64,000 nucleotides of DNA from Pelosinus baikalensis (GCF_020819555.1 NZ_JAJHJB010000021.1:1-64000), one strand, 5' to 3'. Counted from the first letter of the stretch, positions 7,563 to 16,439 are shown. Notes: generated by a model from the letters alone, not told the origin. A program made the numbers and translations.

Positions 7563-8214
7563 GTGGAAAATCGCCCGTTTCCTGCAAATGGAACTGGAAC
7601 ACGAAGGCTTTACAACAATCATTGAAACCAACGGTCGCCGAGCTCTAGACCGGATTATCCAAGAAACCTTTGATCTCATCTTATTAGACATCATGCTTCC
7701 GGAGATGACCGGTATCGAAATCTGCCGTCGGGTTCGAGATATATCGGAAATCCCTATCATTATGATAACTGCCAAAAGTACAATCGAAGATACAGTAGCG
7801 GGGTTAGATATTGGCGCCGATGACTATCTAACCAAACCATTCGCCATTCAAGAACTTCTGGCCCGAATCCGTGCAACACTTCGTAAAAATGTGAGCAAGC
7901 GCCAAATAGCCGACGAAGGAAAATTAATAGTAAAAAATCTTATCCTATTTCCAAACCGTTACGAAGCACAGGTCGGTGGACAGCCCGTGGAATTGACAAA
8001 AAAAGAATATGGCCTCCTCGAATATCTGATCCGCAATAAGCACATCGTGTTGGAACGCGAACACATTCTACAAGAGGTCTGGGGGTATGAATATACAGGA
8101 AATACAAATGTAGTAGATGTCTATGTTCGCTATTTACGCAGCAAACTAGACGAACAGTTCGAAGAAAAATACATCCATACGGTCAGAGGAGTAGGCTATG
8201 TGGTCAAAGATTAA
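7552..8214 (+). CDS. OmpR-family response regulator, N-terminus frame-disrupted
   Basis: The open frame from the internal GTG 7552 encodes 220 residues: a receiver domain, then a winged-helix DNA-binding domain (residues about 125-218, ending RGVGYVVKD). The phospho-acceptor is the Asp in LILLDIMLPEMTG (Asp56 of the restored protein). The proper start is ATG 7511 with a good Shine-Dalgarno, and it would add MSTKNTTILI, the first beta strand. The 11-bp duplication puts that start out of frame. The GTG start lacks a ribosome-binding site and the shortened protein lacks strand beta1, so function is doubtful. The frame overlaps the kinase gene by 17 bases. It likely regulates itself and the envelope operon at 9.9-16.3 kb. 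Confidence 0.85.
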   Translation: MEDEWKIARFLQMELEHEGFTTIIETNGRRALDRIIQETFDLILLDIMLPEMTGIEICRRVRDISEIPIIMITAKSTIEDTVAGLDIGADDYLTKPFAIQELLARIRATLRKNVSKRQIADEGKLIVKNLILFPNRYEAQVGGQPVELTKKEYGLLEYLIRNKHIVLEREHILQEVWGYEYTGNTNVVDVYVRYLRSKLDEQFEEKYIHTVRGVGYVVKD

Positions 8215-9628
8215 GAGTATTGCTTTACCCAATTCGATTAAATTATCAATACTCTATATCGCAATTTCATTGTGCATTCTATTCATCATCAGTTTAATTT
8301 CAGTCTGGCGAGTACAATATATCTTGTATTCTCAGGCACGAGACGACCTGGCTATAAGTGCCAATAACGTAAGGAGTTATATAGCAGAGGGTCATTCCTT
8401 GGATGAACATATGTTAAATGAAAATATTCTCGTACCCAATGTTATCCTCAGGGTCTTTGACGACCAAAACACCTTGCTACTAGACAATTCTCCCTACAAA
8501 CTTAGCGCTCTCCAACTTCAGATGAAAAATCAGGAAGGCATTCATCTTTTTGAGAATGCTTTACTTAGTGAAAAAGTGTTGCCAGACTTCGAGGTGAACC
8601 ATACTCATTTTTATTCCCTAAAGCAATCGGTACAACTAAATGAACATTCATATCAATTGCACTTTCTGAAAATAATCGCAGAAAATGATGACTTTCTAGA
8701 GAATTTATCATATATCATGAAAGCAAGCAGTTTCCTCGGACTATTGATTCTCATCATGTTAGGTCTATTTATCATCCGCAATATTTTGCGACCCATTCGC
8801 GATATAACGGAAATTGCTAAAGCTATCGAGATTAACGACCTAGGTAAGCGCATTCCTATTAGTGATAACAATAATGAACTGCACAAATTGGCAAAAACAT
8901 TCAATCATATGTTAGATCGGCTTCAGATGGGCTTTGAACAGCAGCAGAGATTTGCTGCTGATGCTTCTCATGAACTGCGTACTCCCATCGCGGTTATCAG
9001 CGGCTATGCAAATATGCTGGACCGTTGGGGTAAACAAGATCCTGTTGTCTTAGAGGAAGGAATCAGCGCAATAAAATCGGAAGCAGCCAATATGCATGAA
9101 CTCATTGAGAAGTTACTTTTTTTGGCACGAGCCGACCAAAGTAAACAGGTTCTGGACAAGTCTAACCTCGATATAAAGGATCTAATTAAAGAAATCGTAC
9201 AGGAAACTCGCCTTATCGCCCCAAACCACTGTATACTTTTAATTAAAAATGATACTGCTGTTATTTATGCTGATTCTGCCTCCATCAAGCAAATGTTACG
9301 AATTTTTATCGAAAATAGTATCAAATATACGCCTATCGGTGGAACCATTTCGATCGCCTCACACCGAACCAGCACTTACTTAGCTATTACGATTCAAGAT
9401 ACTGGAATTGGTATATCACAAGAACACCAATCCAAGATTTTTGACCGTTTTTACCGGGTTGATACATCTCGTTCAAAGCTTACAGGTGGAACCGGCCTCG
9501 GTCTATCGATTGCACAATATATTGCCGAGCAGCACGATGGTGTCATTGAGTTGATAAGTATACCAGGTGAAGGTACTACAATTAGACTGCATCTTCCATT
9601 GTCTTTCGAAAAACAACTTACAGTATGA
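8198..9628 (+). CDS. Sensor histidine kinase
   Basis: The 476-residue protein has two membrane segments (about 15-38 and 178-197) flanking an extracytoplasmic sensor domain of about 140 residues. HAMP (about 197-250) and a HisKA domain with His258 in ASHELRTP follow. The ATPase domain shows the N box (FIENSIKYTP), G1 (DTGIGIS), F box (FDRFYRVD) and G2 (GGTGLGLSIA). It overlaps the response regulator gene by 17 bases, so the two are cotranscribed. The frame is intact although the regulator gene is disrupted. The position next to an Arn-like operon suggests it senses envelope stress or cationic compounds; this is inference. Confidence 0.92.
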   Translation: MWSKIKSIALPNSIKLSILYIAISLCILFIISLISVWRVQYILYSQARDDLAISANNVRSYIAEGHSLDEHMLNENILVPNVILRVFDDQNTLLLDNSPYKLSALQLQMKNQEGIHLFENALLSEKVLPDFEVNHTHFYSLKQSVQLNEHSYQLHFLKIIAENDDFLENLSYIMKASSFLGLLILIMLGLFIIRNILRPIRDITEIAKAIEINDLGKRIPISDNNNELHKLAKTFNHMLDRLQMGFEQQQRFAADASHELRTPIAVISGYANMLDRWGKQDPVVLEEGISAIKSEAANMHELIEKLLFLARADQSKQVLDKSNLDIKDLIKEIVQETRLIAPNHCILLIKNDTAVIYADSASIKQMLRIFIENSIKYTPIGGTISIASHRTSTYLAITIQDTGIGISQEHQSKIFDRFYRVDTSRSKLTGGTGLGLSIAQYIAEQHDGVIELISIPGEGTTIRLHLPLSFEKQLTV

Positions 9629-9669
9629 AATGTGTTTTTGTTTAACCTATATAGATGTCTAAATTATTC

Positions 9670-9819
9670 TCAATAAAATCTAAGTAGCGTTGTTTTATGA
9701 TTTAAATATCCATTTAGCATTGCTTCTTTAGGACATATATCTTTAGATTTATGCAGATTTACGGCGCCAACAAGGTTTTCATCCGCATCCGCCCTTTCTT
9801 GTTTTAATTTATTTTCCAT
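9670..9819 (-). CDS. Possible small protein or gene remnant
   Basis: This 49-residue ORF (starts MENKLKQERADADENL) lies between the kinase and the GtrA gene. It has no clear ribosome-binding site and I do not recognise it. It may be a remnant. The rest of 9629-9912 shows only a small palindrome at 9899-9911 after the GtrA stop. Confidence 0.25.
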   Translation of the reverse strand: MENKLKQERADADENLVGAVNLHKSKDICPKEAMLNGYLNHKTTLLRFY

Positions 9820-9912
9820 AAGCTAGCGAGAATGCTCCATTCAAACCTCTAGCATAGACATTGACCATTCGCATTTTATGAAGTGCCCGCTTATGTTGAT
9901 CACCAGGTGATA

Positions 9913-10317
9913 TTAAAAAGTCTGTCGGTACAGCCACCATCTTCGTATGGAAAAATTCCAGATAAACACGAGGCCTGTAGCTCCAATCTTGGCTGCCACC
10001 GGATGTACATGCGCTAATTTAATAGCTAAGGACATAATCAATAGGTCAAACAGCAATCCGGTCGTATTCATGGCTACTATACTTAATGCCTCAATTTTGG
10101 CATTGAACTTACACTGATTTTTAAAGACAAACTCTCTTCCCAAGAAAAAATTGACGATAACTGATACTACAAAGCTGCCGGAAGCCGCAGCAATATAATG
10201 AAGCCCGACCATTAGGTGGAGAGCGTAAAACAAGCCCCAGTCTACCAGAGCAGAGATACCGCCAACACAAAAATAGCGCAGAAACTGATTATACAGTCCG
10301 CTATTTGGGGATAACAT
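9913..10317 (-). CDS. GtrA-family membrane protein
   Basis: The product is 134 residues with four membrane helices and the GtrA pattern (FLRYFCVGGISALVDWGLF near the start, basic C-terminus). GtrA proteins are proposed to flip polyprenyl-phosphate sugars or assist in their translocation. I place the start at ATG 10315-10317 because AAAGGA lies just upstream; a longer frame begins at 10347. The gene overlaps the end of the GT2 gene. In the operon it could take the flippase role that ArnE/ArnF play in the classical Arn pathway. Confidence 0.85.
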   Translation of the reverse strand: MLSPNSGLYNQFLRYFCVGGISALVDWGLFYALHLMVGLHYIAAASGSFVVSVIVNFFLGREFVFKNQCKFNAKIEALSIVAMNTTGLLFDLLIMSLAIKLAHVHPVAAKIGATGLVFIWNFSIRRWWLYRQTF

Positions 10318-11101
10318 TTTTTCCTTTATTCTGCTGGACCTGTACATATTTTACGTTAAACCATATTTTACACAGTGCAAATAAATACCATTTCAAGTAG
10401 AATGGCAACCATCTGAACAATAGAAAACGTGATTCCCCTGCTGTCCGGTCATACCAGGAAGAAGGAACCTCAGTTATTCGATAGCCATTCAAATATGCTT
10501 TTACCGTAATTTCCATGCCGATTTCAAAGCCACCGGTACTCTCAATTTGAATAGATTCAATGACAGCCTTATGATACATTTTAAAACTGTTTGATATATC
10601 GTGGGTAGGAATCCCTACTGCCCAGTGAAGACTTACACCGGCAAGGCGGGACAACGTTTTTTTAATGAACGGTCCCCCATATTGTTTCCCGCCTTCCATA
10701 TACCGTGAACCGCAAACGAGATGATTGCCCTCTTTTACAATTTTATCGTACATTTCATCCACTACTTCCAGACTATCTGATAAATCGGCCATTAAAACTA
10801 ACACTACTTTGCCTTCAAAGGTATGTAAACCTGTTTTTATAGCATTGAGCGCACCGCGGCCATAGATATTCTTTTTTAGCAAAATTGGAAAGTTATACTT
10901 TAAACGTACCTCGTTCACAACAGGTAAGGTGTTATCATCCTCGCAGTCATAGATAATCGTAAGCCGCTTTTCTGTCTTGACACTGCTCTCTATCTGATTA
11001 AGAAAATTTTGGATATTTGCCCCCTCGTTATATACTGGTACAACTACATCAAGCATGTTATCACCGCCTTGTTTCATTGTCTGCAGGGGAGTCCTGATCA
11101 A
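10301..11101 (-). CDS. Family 2 glycosyltransferase (polyprenyl-phosphate type)
   Basis: The 266-residue protein starts with VVVPVYNEGANI and has the GT-A nucleotide-sugar fold, with metal-binding DLSD (MADLSDS, about residue 103). It resembles dolichyl/undecaprenyl-phosphate sugar transferases (DPM1/ArnC-like), but lacks two C-terminal membrane helices typical of ArnC; the adjacent GtrA protein may supply the membrane part. It probably loads a sugar onto undecaprenyl phosphate for the ArnT-like transferase. A truncated copy of its first 31 codons lies at 12359-12463. Confidence 0.85.
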   Translation of the reverse strand: MIRTPLQTMKQGGDNMLDVVVPVYNEGANIQNFLNQIESSVKTEKRLTIIYDCEDDNTLPVVNEVRLKYNFPILLKKNIYGRGALNAIKTGLHTFEGKVVLVLMADLSDSLEVVDEMYDKIVKEGNHLVCGSRYMEGGKQYGGPFIKKTLSRLAGVSLHWAVGIPTHDISNSFKMYHKAVIESIQIESTGGFEIGMEITVKAYLNGYRITEVPSSWYDRTAGESRFLLFRWLPFYLKWYLFALCKIWFNVKYVQVQQNKGKNVIPK

Positions 11102-11339
11102 AGGACTCCTCTTTTACATATTTAAATATTCCCTGCCTTAACTTGCTTTTGTATCCAGGGGATGACTTCATCAAGCATATCGTTTAAATCCGACTTAGCC
11201 TCAAAACCAAGCAATTTTTTCGCCTTTTCTACGGCAGGTATCCGTTTTTGTACATCATAAACAAAGGGTGTATCCGATATGTAGCGGAATGGCTTGTCCC
11301 CATTCACCTTTTCCCAAATAGCTTCTGCCAGCTCCAATA
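10968..11339. repeat. Long direct repeat, copy A
   Basis: About 370 bases covering the 5' end of the GT2 gene, the 20-base spacer and the 3' end of an epimerase gene. It matches 12375-12741 with scattered differences and small indels. Copy A has the intact GT2 gene but only a fragment of the epimerase. Confidence 0.85.
11122..11337 (-). pseudogene. Epimerase C-terminal fragment
   Basis: The 71 codons from 11337 match the last 71 residues of the epimerase at 12524-13543 with only a few changes (for example EKVNGDKPFRYISDTPF versus NKVNRDKPFRYISDTPF). There is no N-terminal Rossmann fold, so it is a leftover of a segmental duplication, not a gene. Confidence 0.9.
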
Positions 11340-11416
11340 AATAGGAAGGATACCGGCGATCTATTGCGTTTTCCCAAGCTTTTTACTGTCCATTTTCACT
11401 AATGGCTCACAAGCCA

Positions 11417-12280
11417 TTATTCGTTTTTTTTAGTACGCCAACGATCCTGGAGCCAAAACCATTCGTGGGGCAAGCGGCGAATATGTTGTTCTAATATGGA
11501 AGACAAGTGCTGCATTGTATTGTATATGACCGTTTCTTTATTGACGGAATTGTCTACCCAAATAGGTGCTTGTAGTGTAATGTGATGTTTGCCGTTTGAG
11601 GCTTGACTGATGAATGCAGGCACTATTGGGCAGCCACACATTCTCGCTAGAACTGCTGCGCCGGGCGGAGTAGAAGTCCATCGGTCGAAAAATTTAACAA
11701 AAACTCCGGTGTCATGCCCGTCGACGTCAATAAAAATTAAAGGTATTTTGTTTTCACCCAATGCGCGAATGACATCGCGTAAGTTGTCTTTATATAGCAC
11801 AGTGACATCAGGTAGTATATGGCGGAACACATTGATAAATCTATCGAAACTTAGATTTCTTTGACGCTTGGTTACGGCTACCATAGGAAATCCTTGATAA
11901 GCCAATGCCGCGCCAAGAAGCTCCCAGTTGCCGCAATGGCCTGTAACCATGACAGCGCCTTTGCCGCAATCTAGAGCGCTCTTCAAATGTTCAAGTCCTT
12001 GGAAGTTGACCATTTCTGCAATATTTTCTTTTGAAAGGCGTGGATATTGCAATAAGTCTGCCAGCATACCACCGAATCTTGTAATACTTGCTTTTCCAAT
12101 TTGATAAGCTTCACTTTCAGTTGTGTGGAAAATTTCGCGAATATTTTTGAACATCATGCTTTTTCTGCGACTCGATACAGCTGCCCAGACAGCTAATCCT
12201 ACAAATTTTGCTATCAGTGACTGAATAGTATTCGGAAGTATTAAAAATATCCGACTTATAAACATAGCCAGAGAATGCAT
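11417..12280 (-). CDS. Lipid A biosynthesis acyltransferase (LpxL/HtrB family)
   Basis: The 287-residue protein has one N-terminal membrane segment and the HX4E catalytic motif in GHCGNWELLG (His114/Glu119). The family pattern continues with 'IDVDGHDTGVFVKFFDR', 'TPPGAAVLARMCGCPIVPAF' and a C-terminal EWFWLQDRWRTK. Family members transfer an acyl chain to Kdo-lipid A precursors at the inner membrane. The gene is sandwiched between two direct repeats (10968-11339 and 12375-12741), so it was probably inserted into the sugar operon and could be lost again. It is evidence for lipid A in this organism. Confidence 0.9.
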   Translation of the reverse strand: MHSLAMFISRIFLILPNTIQSLIAKFVGLAVWAAVSSRRKSMMFKNIREIFHTTESEAYQIGKASITRFGGMLADLLQYPRLSKENIAEMVNFQGLEHLKSALDCGKGAVMVTGHCGNWELLGAALAYQGFPMVAVTKRQRNLSFDRFINVFRHILPDVTVLYKDNLRDVIRALGENKIPLIFIDVDGHDTGVFVKFFDRWTSTPPGAAVLARMCGCPIVPAFISQASNGKHHITLQAPIWVDNSVNKETVIYNTMQHLSSILEQHIRRLPHEWFWLQDRWRTKKNE

Positions 12281-12358
12281 ACGATTCCTCCTTTTTTAGC
12301 TATTACTGCAACATATGCCGTATAGCGGTAAAATAATTAAATGTTACATCTTGAAGGA

Positions 12359-12463
12359 TTATGCAGGGAATTGTTTTTCTGTCTTGATACTGATCTCTAT
12401 CTGATTAAGCAGCTTTACGATGTTTGCCCCTTCATTGTATACTGGCACAACTAAATCAAGCAT
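12359..12463 (-). pseudogene. GT2 N-terminal fragment
   Basis: ATG 12461-12463 opens 34 codons (MLDLVVPVYNEGANIVKLLN..., ending KTEKQFPA). They match the first 31 residues of the GT2 at 10301-11101 and then diverge to a stop. It lies in direct-repeat copy B, just after the intact epimerase gene. Confidence 0.9.
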
Positions 12464-12741
12464 GTTAAAAACCTCTCTGTTTCATTGTTTGTAGGGGAGT
12501 CTTAATTCCGCCCCTTTACATATTTAAATATTCCCTGCCCTAACTTGCATTTGTATCCAGGGAATGACTTCATCAAGCATATCGCTTAAATTCGACTTAG
12601 CCTCAAAACCAAGCAATCTTTTCGCCTTTTCTACTGCAGGTATCCGCTTTTGCACATCATACACAAATGGTGTATCCGATATGTAGCGAAATGGCTTGTC
12701 CCTATTTACCTTGTTCCAAATGGCTTCTGCCAGCTCTAATA
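12375..12741. repeat. Long direct repeat, copy B
   Basis: The partner of 10968-11339. Here the epimerase gene is whole and the GT2 gene is cut. Both copies are in the same orientation about 1.4 kb apart and bracket the acyltransferase gene. Confidence 0.85.
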
Positions 12742-13543
12742 CAGTAGTCGAAGCCGATGTTGACAGATTGAAGTCCTCATTATCTGCTTTTTTGCTTTCA
12801 ATACACAGCGCAATTCCCTCTGCTAAATCACCGCCATAGGTGTAATGACGTATTTGGTTCCCAGCACCCAAAATATGAAGCGGATCTTGCCCCTTTAGTA
12901 TTTTTTGCACCAGATCGGGAACGACATGGCTCATGGCTAGTTTAACATTTCCGGAAAAAATTTCTTTTTCATTTTTAGCTCTTCGTTCACCAGTTCCCAC
13001 ACAATTAAATGGGCGGATTATCGTATAGGGAAGTTTGTATTGTTCCCAGGCACCTTTAGCAAAATATTCGCACGCCAACTTTTGAAACCCATAAGTAGAC
13101 AGCGGCGGCGGGCATCGTAATTGTTCGCCTTCCGGGCTGGGGTAAACGATAGTAGATTCATACACCATCGAAGAGGATAAGACATTTATCTTTTGTAATT
13201 TTTTATGTTGATGTGCCCAGATGGCAGCATCAAAGGTAGCTGCAGTAATTCGCTCATTTTCTGCGAGCAAATCATAGGCATATTCATGAAAATAAGTGAT
13301 CCCACCAATCATCGCCGCAATTGCCACAACTTGATCGCAGTCAGCGATTAGTTCTTTCATCAGCTTAGTATCCTTAACATCGCCTTGGGCAAAAATATAA
13401 TTGGGATGATGATCATACGATTTTTCTACAGGGCCATATTTACTATAGTTATCAATCCCTACAACCGAATGGCCGCGTTTCGATAATTCTTCCACCAGAT
13501 AACCGGCTATAAATCCGGCTGAACCTGTGACAAGCAGCTTCAT
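12524..13543 (-). CDS. NAD-dependent epimerase/dehydratase (extended SDR)
   Basis: The 339-residue protein has the NAD-binding motif TGSAGFIAGYL (residues about 6-16) and the catalytic YxxxK in STYGFQKLACEY. This is the extended SDR family that epimerises, dehydrates or decarboxylates nucleotide sugars. The start ATG (13541-13543) overlaps the stop of the upstream dehydrogenase gene by one base. As the dehydrogenase makes a UDP-uronic acid, the enzyme could be a UDP-glucuronate epimerase or decarboxylase; which one is not visible. Confidence 0.85.
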   Translation of the reverse strand: MKLLVTGSAGFIAGYLVEELSKRGHSVVGIDNYSKYGPVEKSYDHHPNYIFAQGDVKDTKLMKELIADCDQVVAIAAMIGGITYFHEYAYDLLAENERITAATFDAAIWAHQHKKLQKINVLSSSMVYESTIVYPSPEGEQLRCPPPLSTYGFQKLACEYFAKGAWEQYKLPYTIIRPFNCVGTGERRAKNEKEIFSGNVKLAMSHVVPDLVQKILKGQDPLHILGAGNQIRHYTYGGDLAEGIALCIESKKADNEDFNLSTSASTTVLELAEAIWNKVNRDKPFRYISDTPFVYDVQKRIPAVEKAKRLLGFEAKSNLSDMLDEVIPWIQMQVRAGNI

Positions 13544-14736
13544 TATATTAGACCTCCTCTTCCCAACACATTCCAGATGTCGACAATAATCTTATTTTCC
13601 GGAACATTCAGCTCTCTATATTGTTTATGTGGTGTCGCAATAATCAAAATATCGGCTTCCTCAATGACTTTCGCTAGGGGCAGCAAGGAAGCATCAGTCA
13701 CATAAGGGTCTTCACTCAAAACCTTGCCCGCATGGACTTGCAAGATTTTATGCAATTTGTACGACAAGGATTCACGGATATCATCAGAGTTGCCTTTAAA
13801 TGCCATGCCCAAAATACCTACAGTCATATTTTTTAGCAGATATTTTGCTTTTAATTTTTGCACTACATAATTTGGTAACCCCTCATTGACTAGCATGGCT
13901 GAATGCCCCAGATAAAAGTTACCATTATTGAAAGCCCCCAGTTGCATCGCATCTTTAAACAAACAAGGCCCGGCGGCAAAGCCGGCTTTCGGTAAATCTT
14001 TAGCACGGTCATACTGGTGTGTTACCGCATGATGTACATTGTAAAAATCCAAGTTATAATCATTGGCAATCATATAAAATTGATTAGCGACAGCAAATTT
14101 AATATACCGCCAGACATTGGTAAACAGCTTAGCCAATTCCGCTTCGGTTGGCTGCACTTCCACCAGTTCATCCGTCAGCAAGCCAAATAAATCCCGGCAT
14201 TTTTGCAAGCCTTCCGGTGTGAAGGACGAAATAATCTGTGGCAAGGAGTATAGCTCAGCCATAGCCTCACCTTCTAAGATCCGTTCTGGACAGAAGCAAA
14301 CATTCATGGCTAATCCCGCTTCCCGTAACCAATCATTTACCCGCTCACTAATACCTGGATATACTGTGCTACGCAAAATCAAGGTTTGTCCATTGCGAAA
14401 ATGAGGAATGCACTGATTCACAGAATCAATCATCACTTGGAATTTCGGGTTTAAATGTTCATCCACTGGTGTGCCAATAATCATAATTACAATCTCACTA
14501 TCAGAAATTACATTCGGCGAATCTGAAAGTTTCAGCGTGCTGTCAGCAAGTACCTTTTGCAACACCTCACCAGCACCTTTTTCATGAAAGGGCATGTTCC
14601 CTTGTCTTACGGTATTTACTGACTCTGTGTTAATATCATAGACTATTACTTTTTTGCCACGCTCAGCCAGCGCTATGGATAAGGGCAATCCGACATGCCC
14701 ACATCCTCCAATCACACATATATCATACATAAACAT
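13543..14736 (-). CDS. UDP-glucose/GDP-mannose dehydrogenase family enzyme
   Basis: The 397-residue protein has an N-terminal Rossmann motif (VIGGCGHVGLPLSIALAERG), the middle domain with CPERILEGEA and the catalytic Cys in GFAAGPCLFKDA. A C-terminal UDP-binding domain follows (GILGMAFKGNSDDIRES). It oxidises a UDP-sugar to the uronic acid in two NAD steps. The motif CPER with EGEA is more like the WecC/VipA branch than classical Ugd, so UDP-HexNAc may be the substrate. Start may be ATG 14734-14736 or the in-frame ATG two codons later. Confidence 0.85.
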   Translation of the reverse strand: MFMYDICVIGGCGHVGLPLSIALAERGKKVIVYDINTESVNTVRQGNMPFHEKGAGEVLQKVLADSTLKLSDSPNVISDSEIVIMIIGTPVDEHLNPKFQVMIDSVNQCIPHFRNGQTLILRSTVYPGISERVNDWLREAGLAMNVCFCPERILEGEAMAELYSLPQIISSFTPEGLQKCRDLFGLLTDELVEVQPTEAELAKLFTNVWRYIKFAVANQFYMIANDYNLDFYNVHHAVTHQYDRAKDLPKAGFAAGPCLFKDAMQLGAFNNGNFYLGHSAMLVNEGLPNYVVQKLKAKYLLKNMTVGILGMAFKGNSDDIRESLSYKLHKILQVHAGKVLSEDPYVTDASLLPLAKVIEEADILIIATPHKQYRELNVPENKIIVDIWNVLGRGGLI

Positions 14737-14761
14737 AGCTTCACCTCATATAATGTTAAAA

Positions 14762-16282
14762 TTAGTGCGTTATATATTCTTCCGGAAAATATTTGTCGAT
14801 AAAATAATTACCCTGCGTTGGTAGCCACGCCGGAATCTGATAATAGTTATTTTTGATCGGCCGTAAAACCTGTTCCTGGTAAACCTCATACTTAAATGCG
14901 TTACCTTCGATCAAATACAATTTTGTATTATCTAACCCTATTTCTTTAACAGAAACGGTTTGAAAATACGGCATGTATTTATTCTTATCAGGCGGCTTGG
15001 TGCAAACAATTATTATACTTTTTTTGTCAAATTGCCGAAAATCAGTGTATATATCATCGTGGCGGGCGTGAAACGAACCCGGCCCAAAGACACTTATATA
15101 TTGACCTGTATAGTAATAGAGCAATACCGACTTAGAATAGCTTTCGGTAGTCAAAATATAATCCTTAGTATAAGGCTTGAGGCTATCCACTACTGCCTGG
15201 GGTTTAAGATAGAATAACGCTTGCTGATAAGTCTTGCTTTGTGTCAATTTTTCAGGTGGTTCAATCACGATGTACGCTATTAAGAAATTTATAGCAAACG
15301 TACACCCCGCCACCAACAACGACGCTTTGCGTAAAGTTGCTTCATTAAAGCGAAAGATGGTAAGAATGAACACAAATGGTATGAAAGCCAGCGGCCAGTG
15401 AATGCCAATTGATTTGGTGAAAGACAGCAGGGCAAATATGCCCAGAGGCACAAAACATAAAATGGAATGGTAACGTCGGAGTGACTCTGCAGCCACAAAT
15501 TGCCGCGTTAATTTCACCGGACGAAGTAAGAAGTAGATCACAACAGGCGTCAGCAAAAACAGCAATTGCCCCAGATAAGCCAAGAAATATCCAAACTTAA
15601 AGGTGCCTATATCGTGATTTCGGTTAAATACATTAAACATAATATTCGACCAGGCATGAGTGTAGTTGTAGTATAGATTCAGCAGACCAAAAGGTATGGT
15701 ACAAACAACCACAACGGCAAGCACGGCAAATCCCCGGCGATTACGCTGATAAATCAGCACATAGAAGCCATAGGCAATGAGAAGTAAGACTGAAAAATAT
15801 TTTGATAAAAAAGCGCCCCCGAGGAAAATCCCTGCTAAAATTAAGTACAGCAGATTATTACGGTGCAGACCGTGATAAAAGCAGACCGCCGACAGTGAAA
15901 CAAACAAACAAAGCGGCGTATCGGTGGTAACTAATATATTCATCATATTGAACGGTGATACTAAAAATAAGATTACCGCCCAGCGAGCGAGATTTTTATC
16001 GAGAACTTTTAACAGACTATAAATAACAGCACTAACAATATACGGGAACATAAGCGGTGGGAGGCGGAGGGCATACGGACTTGCGCTAAATTTCATAATT
16101 AGAGCAAGCAGCCAGCCAATCATTGGCGGATGATCATAAAAGCCGATATCCGGAAACGTTCCCCATGTATAGAATAAGGCCTCATCACCAGTGAACGGAA
16201 TCACATACGCCAGCAAAGACTTTATCAGAAATGTTGCCATAACTGTTATCCATAAAAGCTTGTTAGTAGACAATAGCATCAT
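14762..16282 (-). CDS. Family 39 glycosyltransferase, ArnT-like
   Basis: The 506-residue protein has about ten to twelve membrane helices and the GT39/PMT signature near the start: FTGDEALFYTWG and FYDHPPMIGWLLALI, with the catalytic acidic residue in the first periplasmic loop (GDEA). ArnT-type enzymes move a sugar from undecaprenyl phosphate to lipid A on the outer face of the inner membrane. It is the first gene of a five-gene operon with a dehydrogenase, an epimerase, a GT2 and GtrA, matching the logic donor synthesis, lipid carrier loading, flipping and transfer. The final acceptor is inferred. Confidence 0.85.
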   Translation of the reverse strand: MMLLSTNKLLWITVMATFLIKSLLAYVIPFTGDEALFYTWGTFPDIGFYDHPPMIGWLLALIMKFSASPYALRLPPLMFPYIVSAVIYSLLKVLDKNLARWAVILFLVSPFNMMNILVTTDTPLCLFVSLSAVCFYHGLHRNNLLYLILAGIFLGGAFLSKYFSVLLLIAYGFYVLIYQRNRRGFAVLAVVVVCTIPFGLLNLYYNYTHAWSNIMFNVFNRNHDIGTFKFGYFLAYLGQLLFLLTPVVIYFLLRPVKLTRQFVAAESLRRYHSILCFVPLGIFALLSFTKSIGIHWPLAFIPFVFILTIFRFNEATLRKASLLVAGCTFAINFLIAYIVIEPPEKLTQSKTYQQALFYLKPQAVVDSLKPYTKDYILTTESYSKSVLLYYYTGQYISVFGPGSFHARHDDIYTDFRQFDKKSIIIVCTKPPDKNKYMPYFQTVSVKEIGLDNTKLYLIEGNAFKYEVYQEQVLRPIKNNYYQIPAWLPTQGNYFIDKYFPEEYITH

Positions 16283-16410
16283 CCTTTTTTAAAATATTAG
16301 AAACCCTAATAGTTTGCCGACTAAAACTATATGGCCTATAGAAGCGCCACTTTTATCTTTTCTATTTATTCTTTAAACGACTTTTCACTCCTCATTTTGA
16401 TTGATGCTTT

Positions 16411-16439
16411 ATAATACCCTTGGAACATTACACTCTCAT
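16411..16439 (-). promoter_or_regulatory. Putative promoter of the envelope operon
   Basis: On the minus strand TATTAT (16411-16416) lies 17 bases from ATGAGA (16434-16439), a poor -35. The ATTAGA box begins right at that -35, as expected for activator-dependent promoters. The start codon of the ArnT-like gene is 129 bases downstream. Confidence 0.45.
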
